21,394 nt of DNA from a virus: the IMG/VR virus record IMGVR_UViG_3300025669_001092, positions 1-21,394 of that record, one strand, 5' to 3'. Below the pieces are notes generated by a model, which was not told the DNA's origin, did not search any database, and was given only the letters and a program-made list of their open reading frames with translations. A program made the translations under genes and the position numbers. Below, piece by piece: positions 14,850-21,394 of the stretch (position 1 is the first letter of the stretch; every line of letters begins with the position of its first letter).

Positions 14850-15208
14850 TACCAATCAAATCCAAAAGTGAATTCTCCTGAAGTATAATTCTGAGTTGCT
14901 ACCCCACTTGAATCATCTGACTTTACTCCAGCTCTCCATTGTACGCCTGCTGCTCCTCCTTCAATCACCTTACGACACTCTTCATCATATGTATCATAAT
15001 CAGTCCAGGCATCATCCCCTGTACATCTAAATTGTAAGGTTATTGTCATTACTCCTGCCGCCGAGCCTGTTTCCCGTACTGAAAAGAATATATGTTCCAA
15101 ATCCTTATCCCGAATGAATACGGTATTAGTATAATACCCTGTTCCGGCTGGTTCTGCATTCACCGTAACATATTCCCGATACGGTGCACTATCTCTACTA
15201 TTTGCCAT
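14849..15208 (-). CDS. Structural-type hypothetical protein, 119 aa
   Basis: Beta-rich, no signal peptide: EYVTVNAEPAGTGYYTNTVFIRDKD, HIFFSVRETGSAAGVMTITLQF, then CTGDDAWTDYDTYDEECRK and a final SGEFTFGFDW. Gly- and Thr-containing alternating strands suggest a small beta-sandwich virion protein. The two cysteines flanking WTDYDTYDEE may pair. It lies between two other small late genes. No family is claimed. Confidence 0.6.
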   Translation of the reverse strand: MANSRDSAPYREYVTVNAEPAGTGYYTNTVFIRDKDLEHIFFSVRETGSAAGVMTITLQFRCTGDDAWTDYDTYDEECRKVIEGGAAGVQWRAGVKSDDSSGVATQNYTSGEFTFGFDW

Positions 15209-15220
15209 TTGCTTATTGTT

Positions 15221-15535
15221 TTAAGTCATAAATTTTTCATACAACGTACCAATGTTAGCAGTAATCTTTTTCTCCTCATCCAACTTCTTTAATACCTCAC
15301 GGATTATTTCCAGGGCGGACACTCCAAAAGTAATATCTGTTTCACCATTCTCTTTCCAGTTTACTTGCCCATCACCTTTGTCATTTACTGTTTCTGCTAT
15401 TCCATAATCCTTCCTTTCATCCTCACTGAACGAAAGTTGTTGTTTCAACCCAGTAATAATCTTATACTGTGAGAAATTGGTTTCCGGTGGTAAGATACTA
15501 CCTAACATTACACGTTCTAATACATTTAATTTCAT
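15221..15535 (-). CDS. Hypothetical phage protein, 104 aa
   Basis: MKLNVLERVMLGSILPPETNF, then LSFSEDERKDYGI, a short WKENGE strand region and a C-terminal helical part (ALEIIREVLKKLDEEKKI). The layout 'MKLNVLER..LL..ILP.E.NF....FSEDE' recurs in phages of low-GC and Bacteroidota hosts as a conserved hypothetical. Function unknown. No SD; the A/T-rich leader is typical of the operon. Confidence 0.65.
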   Translation of the reverse strand: MKLNVLERVMLGSILPPETNFSQYKIITGLKQQLSFSEDERKDYGIAETVNDKGDGQVNWKENGETDITFGVSALEIIREVLKKLDEEKKITANIGTLYEKFMT

Positions 15536-15579
15536 AATTATAAATTTTTAAGTTTGATTAACTAAAAACTATTTATTCT

Positions 15580-16878
15580 TTAAGATACTATCGAATCAAA
15601 AAATGGAATATAATAAGGTGTTCCACCTATATCAATCTGAAGAGTTCCTGTTGCTCCTAATCCACCTCCACTTGGAACTTCCTCTGGATCCGCATCGGCT
15701 GTTGTTAAACATCCTGACAAAGCATCGAACTTAACAAAATTAGTTACACTTACTGCTGCTGCAATTTCCAGGAAGTTAGTTACCGTACCAGATAAGAGTT
15801 TAAATCCACTTGTTACATTTCCCGATACATTTACTCCTGCATCTACTCCTGTCATACCTACTACATCTATTCCATAAACCTCAGCTGCCGATGAAAGAGT
15901 CATTCCAGATATATCAATATGTAATGCTCTGAAATCTGCTCCACTGTCATTAAGTACGGTAGTAGATGATAATGTTAATAGTGTTGGATCACCTCCTAAA
16001 GAACCTCCATTACCATAAGTACCGTTCCAACAAAACTCTGCTAACTTAAATCCTGCTGCTGCTGTTCCGTTAGTCATTGTTCCTGTCCAGATCCTACGAA
16101 TCATTCTCAATGTATCAGCAGTTGCTCCATCATGAGCACATGAACAACTAAAATCATCAACCAAAGTATCCCCGGTTAAAGTAGAAGTTGTTAATGATCC
16201 ATTAAATAGATATCCACTTACTTTTCCTACAATAGCTACATAATCTATTAACGATCCTGTAGTTACACTTGCTGGTCCAAAGTCTATACAAGCCGCACTA
16301 CAAACTCCAGTAATACTAATCGCTGTTCCTATTGCAGTTGCATCAAATAATATTCCAGTTGTATAAGTCCCAGCTCCACTAAATGACATTCCTGTGGTTA
16401 CTGTTTTGGCTGTTGCCACTGTTACTGCAAATACTTCTGTTGCTGAATTAGAATAAGAAATTGAAATAGCAGTAGTAATTGTTCCAGTCGTAGTACATGC
16501 CATTAATATTCCAGCAGTCATTGTAATACCAGCATCCACTGCAAATGATAATCCTGCTGCCAGGGCTGCATCTACATCAACCAATACTGCCGTAGCTTGA
16601 TCGCCACTGATATGAAGGGCACTTGTCGTATTGGATCCGCTAATGTGAATTGCATCACCACAAACTGATGTTATACTTATTCCATCTGTGGCCGCACCGG
16701 AAACCAATAAACCGGTCGTAGTTGCTCCTGATACGGTAATAGCTGTAGTTACGTCTCCATCATGGTCAACGGCTACTGCTACTCCATTAGAGAACAGATC
16801 GGATTTAAAAATTGTAAATTGGGCTTCAATGGAATTTCCTTTAATCCCGTAAAGCCTTCTTGGTACTAAACGTTTCAT
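15580..16878 (-). CDS. Gly/Ala/Thr/Ser-rich repetitive fibre-like protein
   Basis: 432 residues. After a basic N-terminus (MKRLVPRRLYGIKGN), most of the chain consists of degenerate short repeats alternating I/V with G/S/T/A (for example TGISIT, GDAIHISG, SALHISGD, TGMSFSG, TGILFDA), as in beta-solenoid fibres. The end (GTLQIDIGGTPYYIPFFDSI) matches a C-terminal motif of phage structural proteins. Several cysteines occur in the middle (FSCSCAHD, CIDFG). The start has an SD-like AAAGGAAG. It is the first large gene after terminase, so a head or neck fibre or another repetitive virion protein is likely. Confidence 0.65.
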   Translation of the reverse strand: MKRLVPRRLYGIKGNSIEAQFTIFKSDLFSNGVAVAVDHDGDVTTAITVSGATTTGLLVSGAATDGISITSVCGDAIHISGSNTTSALHISGDQATAVLVDVDAALAAGLSFAVDAGITMTAGILMACTTTGTITTAISISYSNSATEVFAVTVATAKTVTTGMSFSGAGTYTTGILFDATAIGTAISITGVCSAACIDFGPASVTTGSLIDYVAIVGKVSGYLFNGSLTTSTLTGDTLVDDFSCSCAHDGATADTLRMIRRIWTGTMTNGTAAAGFKLAEFCWNGTYGNGGSLGGDPTLLTLSSTTVLNDSGADFRALHIDISGMTLSSAAEVYGIDVVGMTGVDAGVNVSGNVTSGFKLLSGTVTNFLEIAAAVSVTNFVKFDALSGCLTTADADPEEVPSGGGLGATGTLQIDIGGTPYYIPFFDSIVS

Positions 16879-16956
16879 CGTTTTCTTCCTTTCTTTAATT
16901 AATTAATAATTCATTTCTAACTTTATATAAAAACGATGTGTGATTAACATCTTATA

Positions 16957-17037
16957 TTACTTCTTATCTGCTGGTATAAATATAAATATTATAGCCGTTA
17001 TAATAAATATAATTATCGGTATCCAATAAATACTCAT
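16957..17037 (-). CDS. 26-residue membrane peptide overlapping terminase
   Basis: MSIYWIP followed by an almost pure Ile/Phe membrane segment and an ADKK end. The start overlaps the terminase stop as ATGA. AAGGAGGG, encoded by the last Arg-Arg codons of terminase, lies 5 nt before the ATG, one of the best SDs in the window. The strong SD, coupling and single membrane segment argue for a real small protein. Role unknown; lysis timing or membrane anchoring are guesses. Confidence 0.6.
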   Translation of the reverse strand: MSIYWIPIIIFIITAIIFIFIPADKK

Positions 17038-18599
17038 ATTACCCTCCTTGCTATTCTTTTTCCTGTTAGTTTATGAAATGCCCCACTCGATGCATCCACC
17101 TGATCCTTAAAAGTACTAAATGGAAAGTTTTGTAACTCATCAGTATATATATGATTCCAGTCTGCTGTCAACAACTGTACATTCCCATTATTAACCTGTA
17201 CCGAATATGGATCTGCTCTAAATACTTTATCTCCTGTAGGACGTTCCAGGAAACAGCTAAACCCGGCCAGGTTTCGGATAGTTGATTCTGCACTTTCCTT
17301 ACCGCCTGATCCGGGTTCTTGTTCTATGCCGATTTCTACACCTCTACCATCGGCTACGGCTGTTTGTTTTATAATAGCTTCCCTTTTCTCTGAAGCCCAT
17401 TGCCCACGCTTTACATCCTCTACTATATATATACCATGAGCTAACTTTGACATCTTTACTCCTACTGTAAATGCTCCTTTACCATCTGATCCTGCCTTAT
17501 CCCAATACCTAACTGTATGTATGTAGTCTACCGGATAAGGTAAACGCTGTACCTTAGTGAAATGATCTATCTTGAACATCCCTCCTCCTGGTGGAGTTGG
17601 TTTCTGTCCTATTTGACCAGCATATCCGTATTGTCCCATATCCGCCTCCAAATCCTTTAATACATCCCATGACATACGCTTAGTATCCAGTAATCCGTCT
17701 TTACTATAATATTTAATAAGTGTATCTGGTTTTACCTCATCCCTGTAGTTCTGTATTTCACCAGGTAAAGATATATGATATACATTCTTTTTCTTTTTAC
17801 TGAGTATATGTCCGGTTGGATCGTTTTGGTGCAAACGCTGCATTACAAGTATTGTAACGGAATTGGCTTTATCTGTTTTCCGGGTAGGTAATGTATGGTC
17901 CATCCAATGCAAGGCGTTCTCTAATTCTTTTTCTGATACGGCTTGTTTTGGGTTCAACGGATCATCAACAATTAATATATGTCCATGGTAGCCTGTTAAT
18001 GTTCCACCTACTGAAGTTGAATACCTGTTACCACCAAGTTGAATGCGCTCTGTATATCCTGGAGATAAGGCATTAGATTTTTTAACAACCTTAAAGTTTG
18101 ACTTGGTATCTTTGTCATCTTTAATGGCTATTTCAGGGTATAATTGCTTAAACTTCTCACTCCTTATTAAGTCCCTACTATACTCTGCCGACTCTAATGA
18201 AAGATCCTTACTATACGAAGATGTAATAAACCTTAGCTTATACCATCTAGTCCAACACCATGCTGGGAACATTATACTAACTGTTATTGTTTTGGTTGTA
18301 CCTGGTGGAATGTTTATTATCAGATCATGTATCTTTGGTTTATTTTCTGCTACTCTATTTGCTACCTTTTCCAATTCTTTACACAAATACTTTATATGCC
18401 AGTTTTCCTTAAACGCATCTGTACTTACTTCATCCCAAAAGTATTTAATAAATTGAAATAAGGAACTGTTGTCTTTTTCTTTTAGGTCTGGAGTGTCTAT
18501 CAAATATCTTTGTCCAATGTAGGGATTCTCTATTATCCATTTGGCTTTTTGATTGGAAGATAATAAAGTACGTTTTATTTGCTTTGTATCTGTTTCCAT
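17034..18599 (-). CDS. terL: Terminase large subunit
   Basis: 521 residues. ATPase: a P-loop-like IPPGTTKT (97-104) after IIN, in place of the more usual PPRHGKS, and Walker B ILIVDDP (208-214), then a coupling-type LVMQRLHQNDPTG (251-263). Nuclease: RYWDKAG with Asp367, GIEQEPG with Glu426/Glu428, and the C-terminal FKDQVDASS (497-505) with Asp499/Asp502, consistent with the RNase H-like metal site. It powers DNA translocation into proheads and cuts concatemers. The ATG follows the small-subunit TAA with no gap. Its last codons carry the SD for the 26-residue peptide. Confidence 0.93.
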   Translation of the reverse strand: METDTKQIKRTLLSSNQKAKWIIENPYIGQRYLIDTPDLKEKDNSSLFQFIKYFWDEVSTDAFKENWHIKYLCKELEKVANRVAENKPKIHDLIINIPPGTTKTITVSIMFPAWCWTRWYKLRFITSSYSKDLSLESAEYSRDLIRSEKFKQLYPEIAIKDDKDTKSNFKVVKKSNALSPGYTERIQLGGNRYSTSVGGTLTGYHGHILIVDDPLNPKQAVSEKELENALHWMDHTLPTRKTDKANSVTILVMQRLHQNDPTGHILSKKKKNVYHISLPGEIQNYRDEVKPDTLIKYYSKDGLLDTKRMSWDVLKDLEADMGQYGYAGQIGQKPTPPGGGMFKIDHFTKVQRLPYPVDYIHTVRYWDKAGSDGKGAFTVGVKMSKLAHGIYIVEDVKRGQWASEKREAIIKQTAVADGRGVEIGIEQEPGSGGKESAESTIRNLAGFSCFLERPTGDKVFRADPYSVQVNNGNVQLLTADWNHIYTDELQNFPFSTFKDQVDASSGAFHKLTGKRIARRVI

Positions 18600-19124
18600 T
18601 TACTCCTGATGTTCTGGTAATAGTTTTAATCCCACAGATGTCATTAACTCTACTTGTTCTCTTGTAAATTCAGTCAGGTCTATATGTTGATGATTAATAT
18701 CTATTTGTGATTTTTGTACATCTGCCCATCTTTGTCTCTGACGATTCTTTAACCAGAATATACAGGCTACCTCACTTGGTGGATAATGTTTTGTTATATT
18801 GGTAGTTGTTATTTCTCCCTGAAAGTTTGAAATATGTACGTCTGGATGACTATACCCTGTTGCTCTTTCAAATAATGATCGCTCTACTTGTTCATCCTTT
18901 GTTAGTTTCCCTTTGTTTAATGCTTCCAGGAATTCTGGTTTTGTACGTTTCCAATATGTAATAGTATGCTCACTCACATCCATTACCTGAGCTATCTGAG
19001 TATCGGTGGCTCCAAACAATGATGCTAGTAAAAATGCCTGCCTAATACGATCTCCATTCCACTTTACAGGCTTCTTGGTCCGCTTTACTACTTTTTTGAC
19101 ATTGGAAAATCGGGTGTGAGTCAT
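18600..19124 (-). CDS. terS: Terminase small subunit
   Basis: 174 residues. HTH at about 26-60 (GDRIRQAFLLASLFGATDTQ, then VSEHTITYWKR), an oligomerisation helix (KLTKDEQVERSLFERATGY, 74-91) and the family block KHYPPSEVACIFWLKNRQRQ (112-131). It recognises packaging sites and directs the large subunit. First gene of the minus-strand late operon; the start has no SD and is preceded by an AT-rich intergenic region. Confidence 0.88.
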   Translation of the reverse strand: MTHTRFSNVKKVVKRTKKPVKWNGDRIRQAFLLASLFGATDTQIAQVMDVSEHTITYWKRTKPEFLEALNKGKLTKDEQVERSLFERATGYSHPDVHISNFQGEITTTNITKHYPPSEVACIFWLKNRQRQRWADVQKSQIDINHQHIDLTEFTREQVELMTSVGLKLLPEHQE

Positions 19125-19342
19125 AAAATCGAGGTTTTATTACTGATATAATAATAATAAAAGGATTTCTAATAAAAAAATTTAATTTTATTTATTTTTT
19201 AACTCTTTGATTGTTAATATATTAAAGGCATTTAAAATTTAGTTTAAAAAATAGCTTTAAAAGCATTAGGTTATTAAAATTATTCTTTTTATCTTTACTG
19301 AGTCAAAAAGTTCTAAATATGGTTTACTTCAAAAAAACAAAT
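19125..19342. promoter_or_regulatory. AT-rich divergent intergenic region
   Basis: Between the late operon (minus) and the nuclease/helicase genes (plus). Very AT-rich with A/T runs and TAATAATAATAA; it must hold the late promoter. I found no convincing Bacteroidota-type TAnnTTTG element or sigma70 pair on either strand, so the promoter type is unresolved. Confidence 0.4.
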
Positions 19343-19413
19343 CCAGCATCAGAGTTCCATTTATGGAAGCGGTTTTTCATATTTATCGTTGACAGCTTTG
19401 GTGCTGGTTTTTT
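19343..19413 (+). ncRNA. Three-way-junction RNA with terminator-like U6 tail before the nuclease gene
   Basis: Read as plus-strand RNA, CCAGCATCAGAG (19343-19354) pairs over 12 continuous positions with CTTTGGTGCTGG (19396-19407), including two G-U wobbles. Inside are hairpin TTCCAT-TT-ATGGAA (19355-19368) and a weaker helix GCGGT/ATCGT (19369-19373 with 19385-19389). Six T residues (19408-19413) follow. The nuclease ATG is at 19419. The G-U pairs hold only in plus-strand RNA, giving a strand assignment. It may be a 5' leader attenuator/riboswitch-like element, or a small RNA ending here. No known RNA family was recognised. Confidence 0.55.
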
Positions 19414-19418
19414 AAATA

Positions 19419-20135
19419 ATGAGAAAGTATAAAAATAATCAAGGGGTATATCAAATAAAATCTGAAAAAACTAATAGGATTTATATTGGGAGTACTATTA
19501 ATTTTAAAAAAAGGGAATATGCTCATTATCAAAATTTAGAAAAAGGAAGACATATAAACTCTCGTTTACAAAGATATTATAATAGATATGGAAAAGAAGA
19601 TTTGGTGTTCTCTATATTAGAAATAACTTCAATAGGAATTAATCAAAAAAAATTGTTTGCAAGAGAACAATATTATATTGATAAATTAAAACCTACATTT
19701 AATCTATGTATAAATGCCGGATCATTACGAGGAGTTACTCGAATAAGAAAAAAACAACAAGCACTATATTATGATAATATAATAGAAATAAAAAGACTTC
19801 CTCATTTAAAAATGATAAGAAGAAGATTCAAGTGGAGTCAAACAATTTTAGCAGAAAAAGCAAAGGTATCCTTTGTAAATATTTCTACATTAGAAACCCA
19901 AAGATCAGCGTCTCCTCATGCAAACACTAGACGCGATATTGAATTAGCATTTAAACAACGTATTGATTGGATTAAAACATTAGGTATGGCAAATGGAGAA
20001 GAAGAAAGTTGGGAAGACTTAGAAAACGATTTACGTACAGTAATAACAAATGCTTCCTGTCTTCCCAACAAACAGAAAAAACAATTTATTGATGTAATTT
20101 ACAGATATGTAGAACATTTAGAAGATTCATACTAA
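19419..20135 (+). CDS. GIY-YIG nuclease with XRE-like helix-turn-helix
   Basis: 238 residues. The GIY-YIG domain is at 9-95: GVY (9-11), RIYIGST (20-26), a following Lys/Arg-rich helix, and Glu83 in REQYYIDKLKPTFN, the usual metal-binding Glu. An N-x-x-x-x-A-G-S linker (95-102) is typical of homing-type GIY-YIG proteins. Residues about 130-185 look like an XRE/Cro HTH: RRFKWSQTILAEKAKVSFVN, then STLET and a basic RRDIELAF block. This suggests a free-standing site-specific nuclease or a nuclease-regulator. The gene is more AT-rich than the helicase after it. It lies 5 nt after the U-tract of the RNA structure, has no SD, and its stop is 10 nt before the helicase ATG. Confidence 0.83.
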   Translation: MRKYKNNQGVYQIKSEKTNRIYIGSTINFKKREYAHYQNLEKGRHINSRLQRYYNRYGKEDLVFSILEITSIGINQKKLFAREQYYIDKLKPTFNLCINAGSLRGVTRIRKKQQALYYDNIIEIKRLPHLKMIRRRFKWSQTILAEKAKVSFVNISTLETQRSASPHANTRRDIELAFKQRIDWIKTLGMANGEEESWEDLENDLRTVITNASCLPNKQKKQFIDVIYRYVEHLEDSY

Positions 20136-20145
20136 AAGCCTCAAA

Positions 20146-21394
20146 ATGAAACCCCTCTTAGCCACACTAACCGCAATCGGGCAATCTCAACAGCCTAAAA
20201 TTAAGGTCTCGTTTCCTTTTTCATACGATACTTTAGAAAAGGTTAGAACTCTACCCAGCCGTCAATATCACCAGGAAGGTAAGTTTTGGTCATGTCCTTT
20301 ATCCATTGATGCTGTAGAAATGTTAATGGAATGGAAATTCACGGTTGATCCTCAACTGTTATCCTTCCTACATAAAAGCAAGGTTCATGTTGACGATATA
20401 GAAAGTATTGCTGTACCTGGATTGAAAGGTAAGTTATACCCATTCCAAGAGTTTGGTGTTGGTTACATAGAAGCTAAACGTGGTAGAGCTTTGATTGCTG
20501 ATGAGATGGGTTTGGGTAAAACCATTCAGGCATTGGCTTGGTTACAATTACATCCTGAGTTAAGACCTGTTGTAATTGTTGTTCCTGCCTCTTTAAAACT
20601 TAATTGGGAAAAGGAAATTATGGATTGGATGACCAAAGCCGGAACAATTAAAATACTATCCGGTACTACTCCTACTAGACTTACTAAAGATATTATTATA
20701 ATCAATTATGATATTATTTTTGCCTGGGTAAATGAAATAAAACGCTTACGCCCACAAGTATTAATCCTGGATGAAGTTCATTACACTAAAAATAACCAAG
20801 CTAAACGAACCAAAGCTGTTAAACGATTAGGTAAATTTATTCCTCATGTTATTGGCTTATCTGGTACTCCTATTGTAAACCGTCCTATTGAGATATACAA
20901 CGCTGTTAATATAATTGACCGTACTATATTCCCTTCACAATGGGATTATACCGAGAAGTATTGTGCTCGTAAATATAATGGATTTGGTTGGGATGTTAGT
21001 GGAGCTAGTAATACAGAAGAATTGAATTACAAACTTACCAATACCATTATGCTCCGTCGTTTAAAGAAAGATGTCCTACCTGATTTACCTGATAAAGTCC
21101 ATAGCTATATTCCTATTGAATTGGATAACGTGGAGGAATATAACTTTGCTGAGAATAACTTCATTTCATTTGTTAAACAATATAAAGGTAAAGAGGCTGC
21201 CATAAGAGCTAGCAACGCTCAGGCACTGGCAGAAATTGAAGGTCTGAAACAGTTAGCCGTTAAAGGTAAACTAAAACAATGTATTAATTGGATCCGGGAC
21301 TTCTTGGAATCAGATGAAAAGCTGGTTGTCTTTGCCACCCATAAATTTGTTATTGAGGCGTTGATGAAAGCATTTCCAAAGATAGCAGTTAAAG
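20146..21394 (+). CDS. SNF2/SMARCAL1-like helicase, partial (C-terminus beyond window)
   Basis: 416 residues visible from ATG 20146, reading open to the window edge. An N-terminal HARP-like part (KIKVSFPFSYDTLEKVRTLP, then FWSCPLSIDAVEML) precedes the SF2 ATPase: Q-motif-like LYPFQEFGV (97-105), Walker A DEMGLGKT (119-126), VVPASLKLNW (145-154), Walker B DEVH (209-212), motif III SGTP (239-242) and RRLKKDV (304-310). VFATHK (395-400) begins the second RecA domain. SMARCAL1-like enzymes anneal or remodel DNA at replication forks; phage versions likely act in replication or recombination. It is cotranscribed with the nuclease. No SD is evident. Confidence 0.9.
   Translation, partial: MKPLLATLTAIGQSQQPKIKVSFPFSYDTLEKVRTLPSRQYHQEGKFWSCPLSIDAVEMLMEWKFTVDPQLLSFLHKSKVHVDDIESIAVPGLKGKLYPFQEFGVGYIEAKRGRALIADEMGLGKTIQALAWLQLHPELRPVVIVVPASLKLNWEKEIMDWMTKAGTIKILSGTTPTRLTKDIIIINYDIIFAWVNEIKRLRPQVLILDEVHYTKNNQAKRTKAVKRLGKFIPHVIGLSGTPIVNRPIEIYNAVNIIDRTIFPSQWDYTEKYCARKYNGFGWDVSGASNTEELNYKLTNTIMLRRLKKDVLPDLPDKVHSYIPIELDNVEEYNFAENNFISFVKQYKGKEAAIRASNAQALAEIEGLKQLAVKGKLKQCINWIRDFLESDEKLVVFATHKFVIEALMKAFPKIAVK

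Noticed and set aside
16929-16951. Minus-strand GATGT-TAATCAC-ACATC hairpin followed by GTTTTT
   Set aside because: The reading order on the minus strand puts it downstream of the 26-residue peptide, but the stem is 5 bp and AT-rich; too weak to call a terminator.
18043-18456. 137-codon plus-strand ORF opposite terminase
   Set aside because: Shadow of the terminase ATPase region; no independent evidence.
19389-19417. TTGACA (19389-19394), 17-bp spacer, TTAAAT: a possible sigma70-type promoter
   Set aside because: It lies within the folded RNA's 3' strand and U-tract; transcription would begin inside the nuclease start codon region. More likely coincidence from the RNA structure.
1-21394. 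CRISPR arrays, tRNAs, insertion sequences, attachment sites
   Set aside because: Looked for; no regularly spaced direct repeats, cloverleaf-like genes, transposase ORFs or terminal inverted repeats were seen.

Overview
The window is part of a double-stranded DNA tailed-phage genome (free phage or prophage; no integrase, attachment site or tRNA is visible). The DNA is AT-rich. Two proteins carry short Sec signal peptides ending in a '...GQ' cleavage site, and many start codons have an A/T-rich leader with no Shine-Dalgarno (SD) sequence. Both traits suggest a Bacteroidota host, but this is inference.

Layout. From about 19124 leftwards to the window edge, everything lies on the minus strand in one dense late operon, with many TAATG, ATGA or GTGA overlaps. 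The order is: terminase small and large subunits; a 26-residue membrane peptide; a Gly/Ala/Thr-rich fibre-like protein; small structural-type proteins including a 52-residue one; two fibre- or lectin-like proteins with signal peptides; a membrane protein; a putative holin; an M15 peptidoglycan peptidase; the portal; two small proteins (one cold-shock-like); a MuF/SPP1-gp7 head protein fused to an HExxH metallopeptidase; a small Cys protein; a prohead protease/scaffold ORF with two in-frame internal SD-preceded starts; a putative decoration protein; and the major capsid protein, followed by a terminator-like hairpin.

Downstream of the capsid gene, in the same direction, is a sugar/glycosylation block: a 108-residue hypothetical; a GGGPS Rossmann protein; a GDP-L-fucose synthase cut after its catalytic half; a GT11-GT2 fusion; a GT10 fucosyltransferase; and an RfbH/E1-type deoxysugar dehydrase that runs off the left edge. 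Together these suggest fucose/dideoxysugar decoration of the virion or remodelling of host surface glycans. Tail genes are not visible.

To the right, plus-strand genes diverge from the terminase: a GIY-YIG nuclease with an XRE-like helix-turn-helix, then a SMARCAL1-like SNF2 helicase that runs off the right edge. The divergent intergenic region contains a strongly folded RNA candidate: a 12-bp closing helix around two hairpins, followed by six U residues, ending 5 nt before the nuclease start.

The least ordinary signals are this RNA, the nested starts in the protease ORF, the MuF-metallopeptidase fusion, the exported fibre-like proteins and the fucose/dideoxysugar block inside a structural operon.
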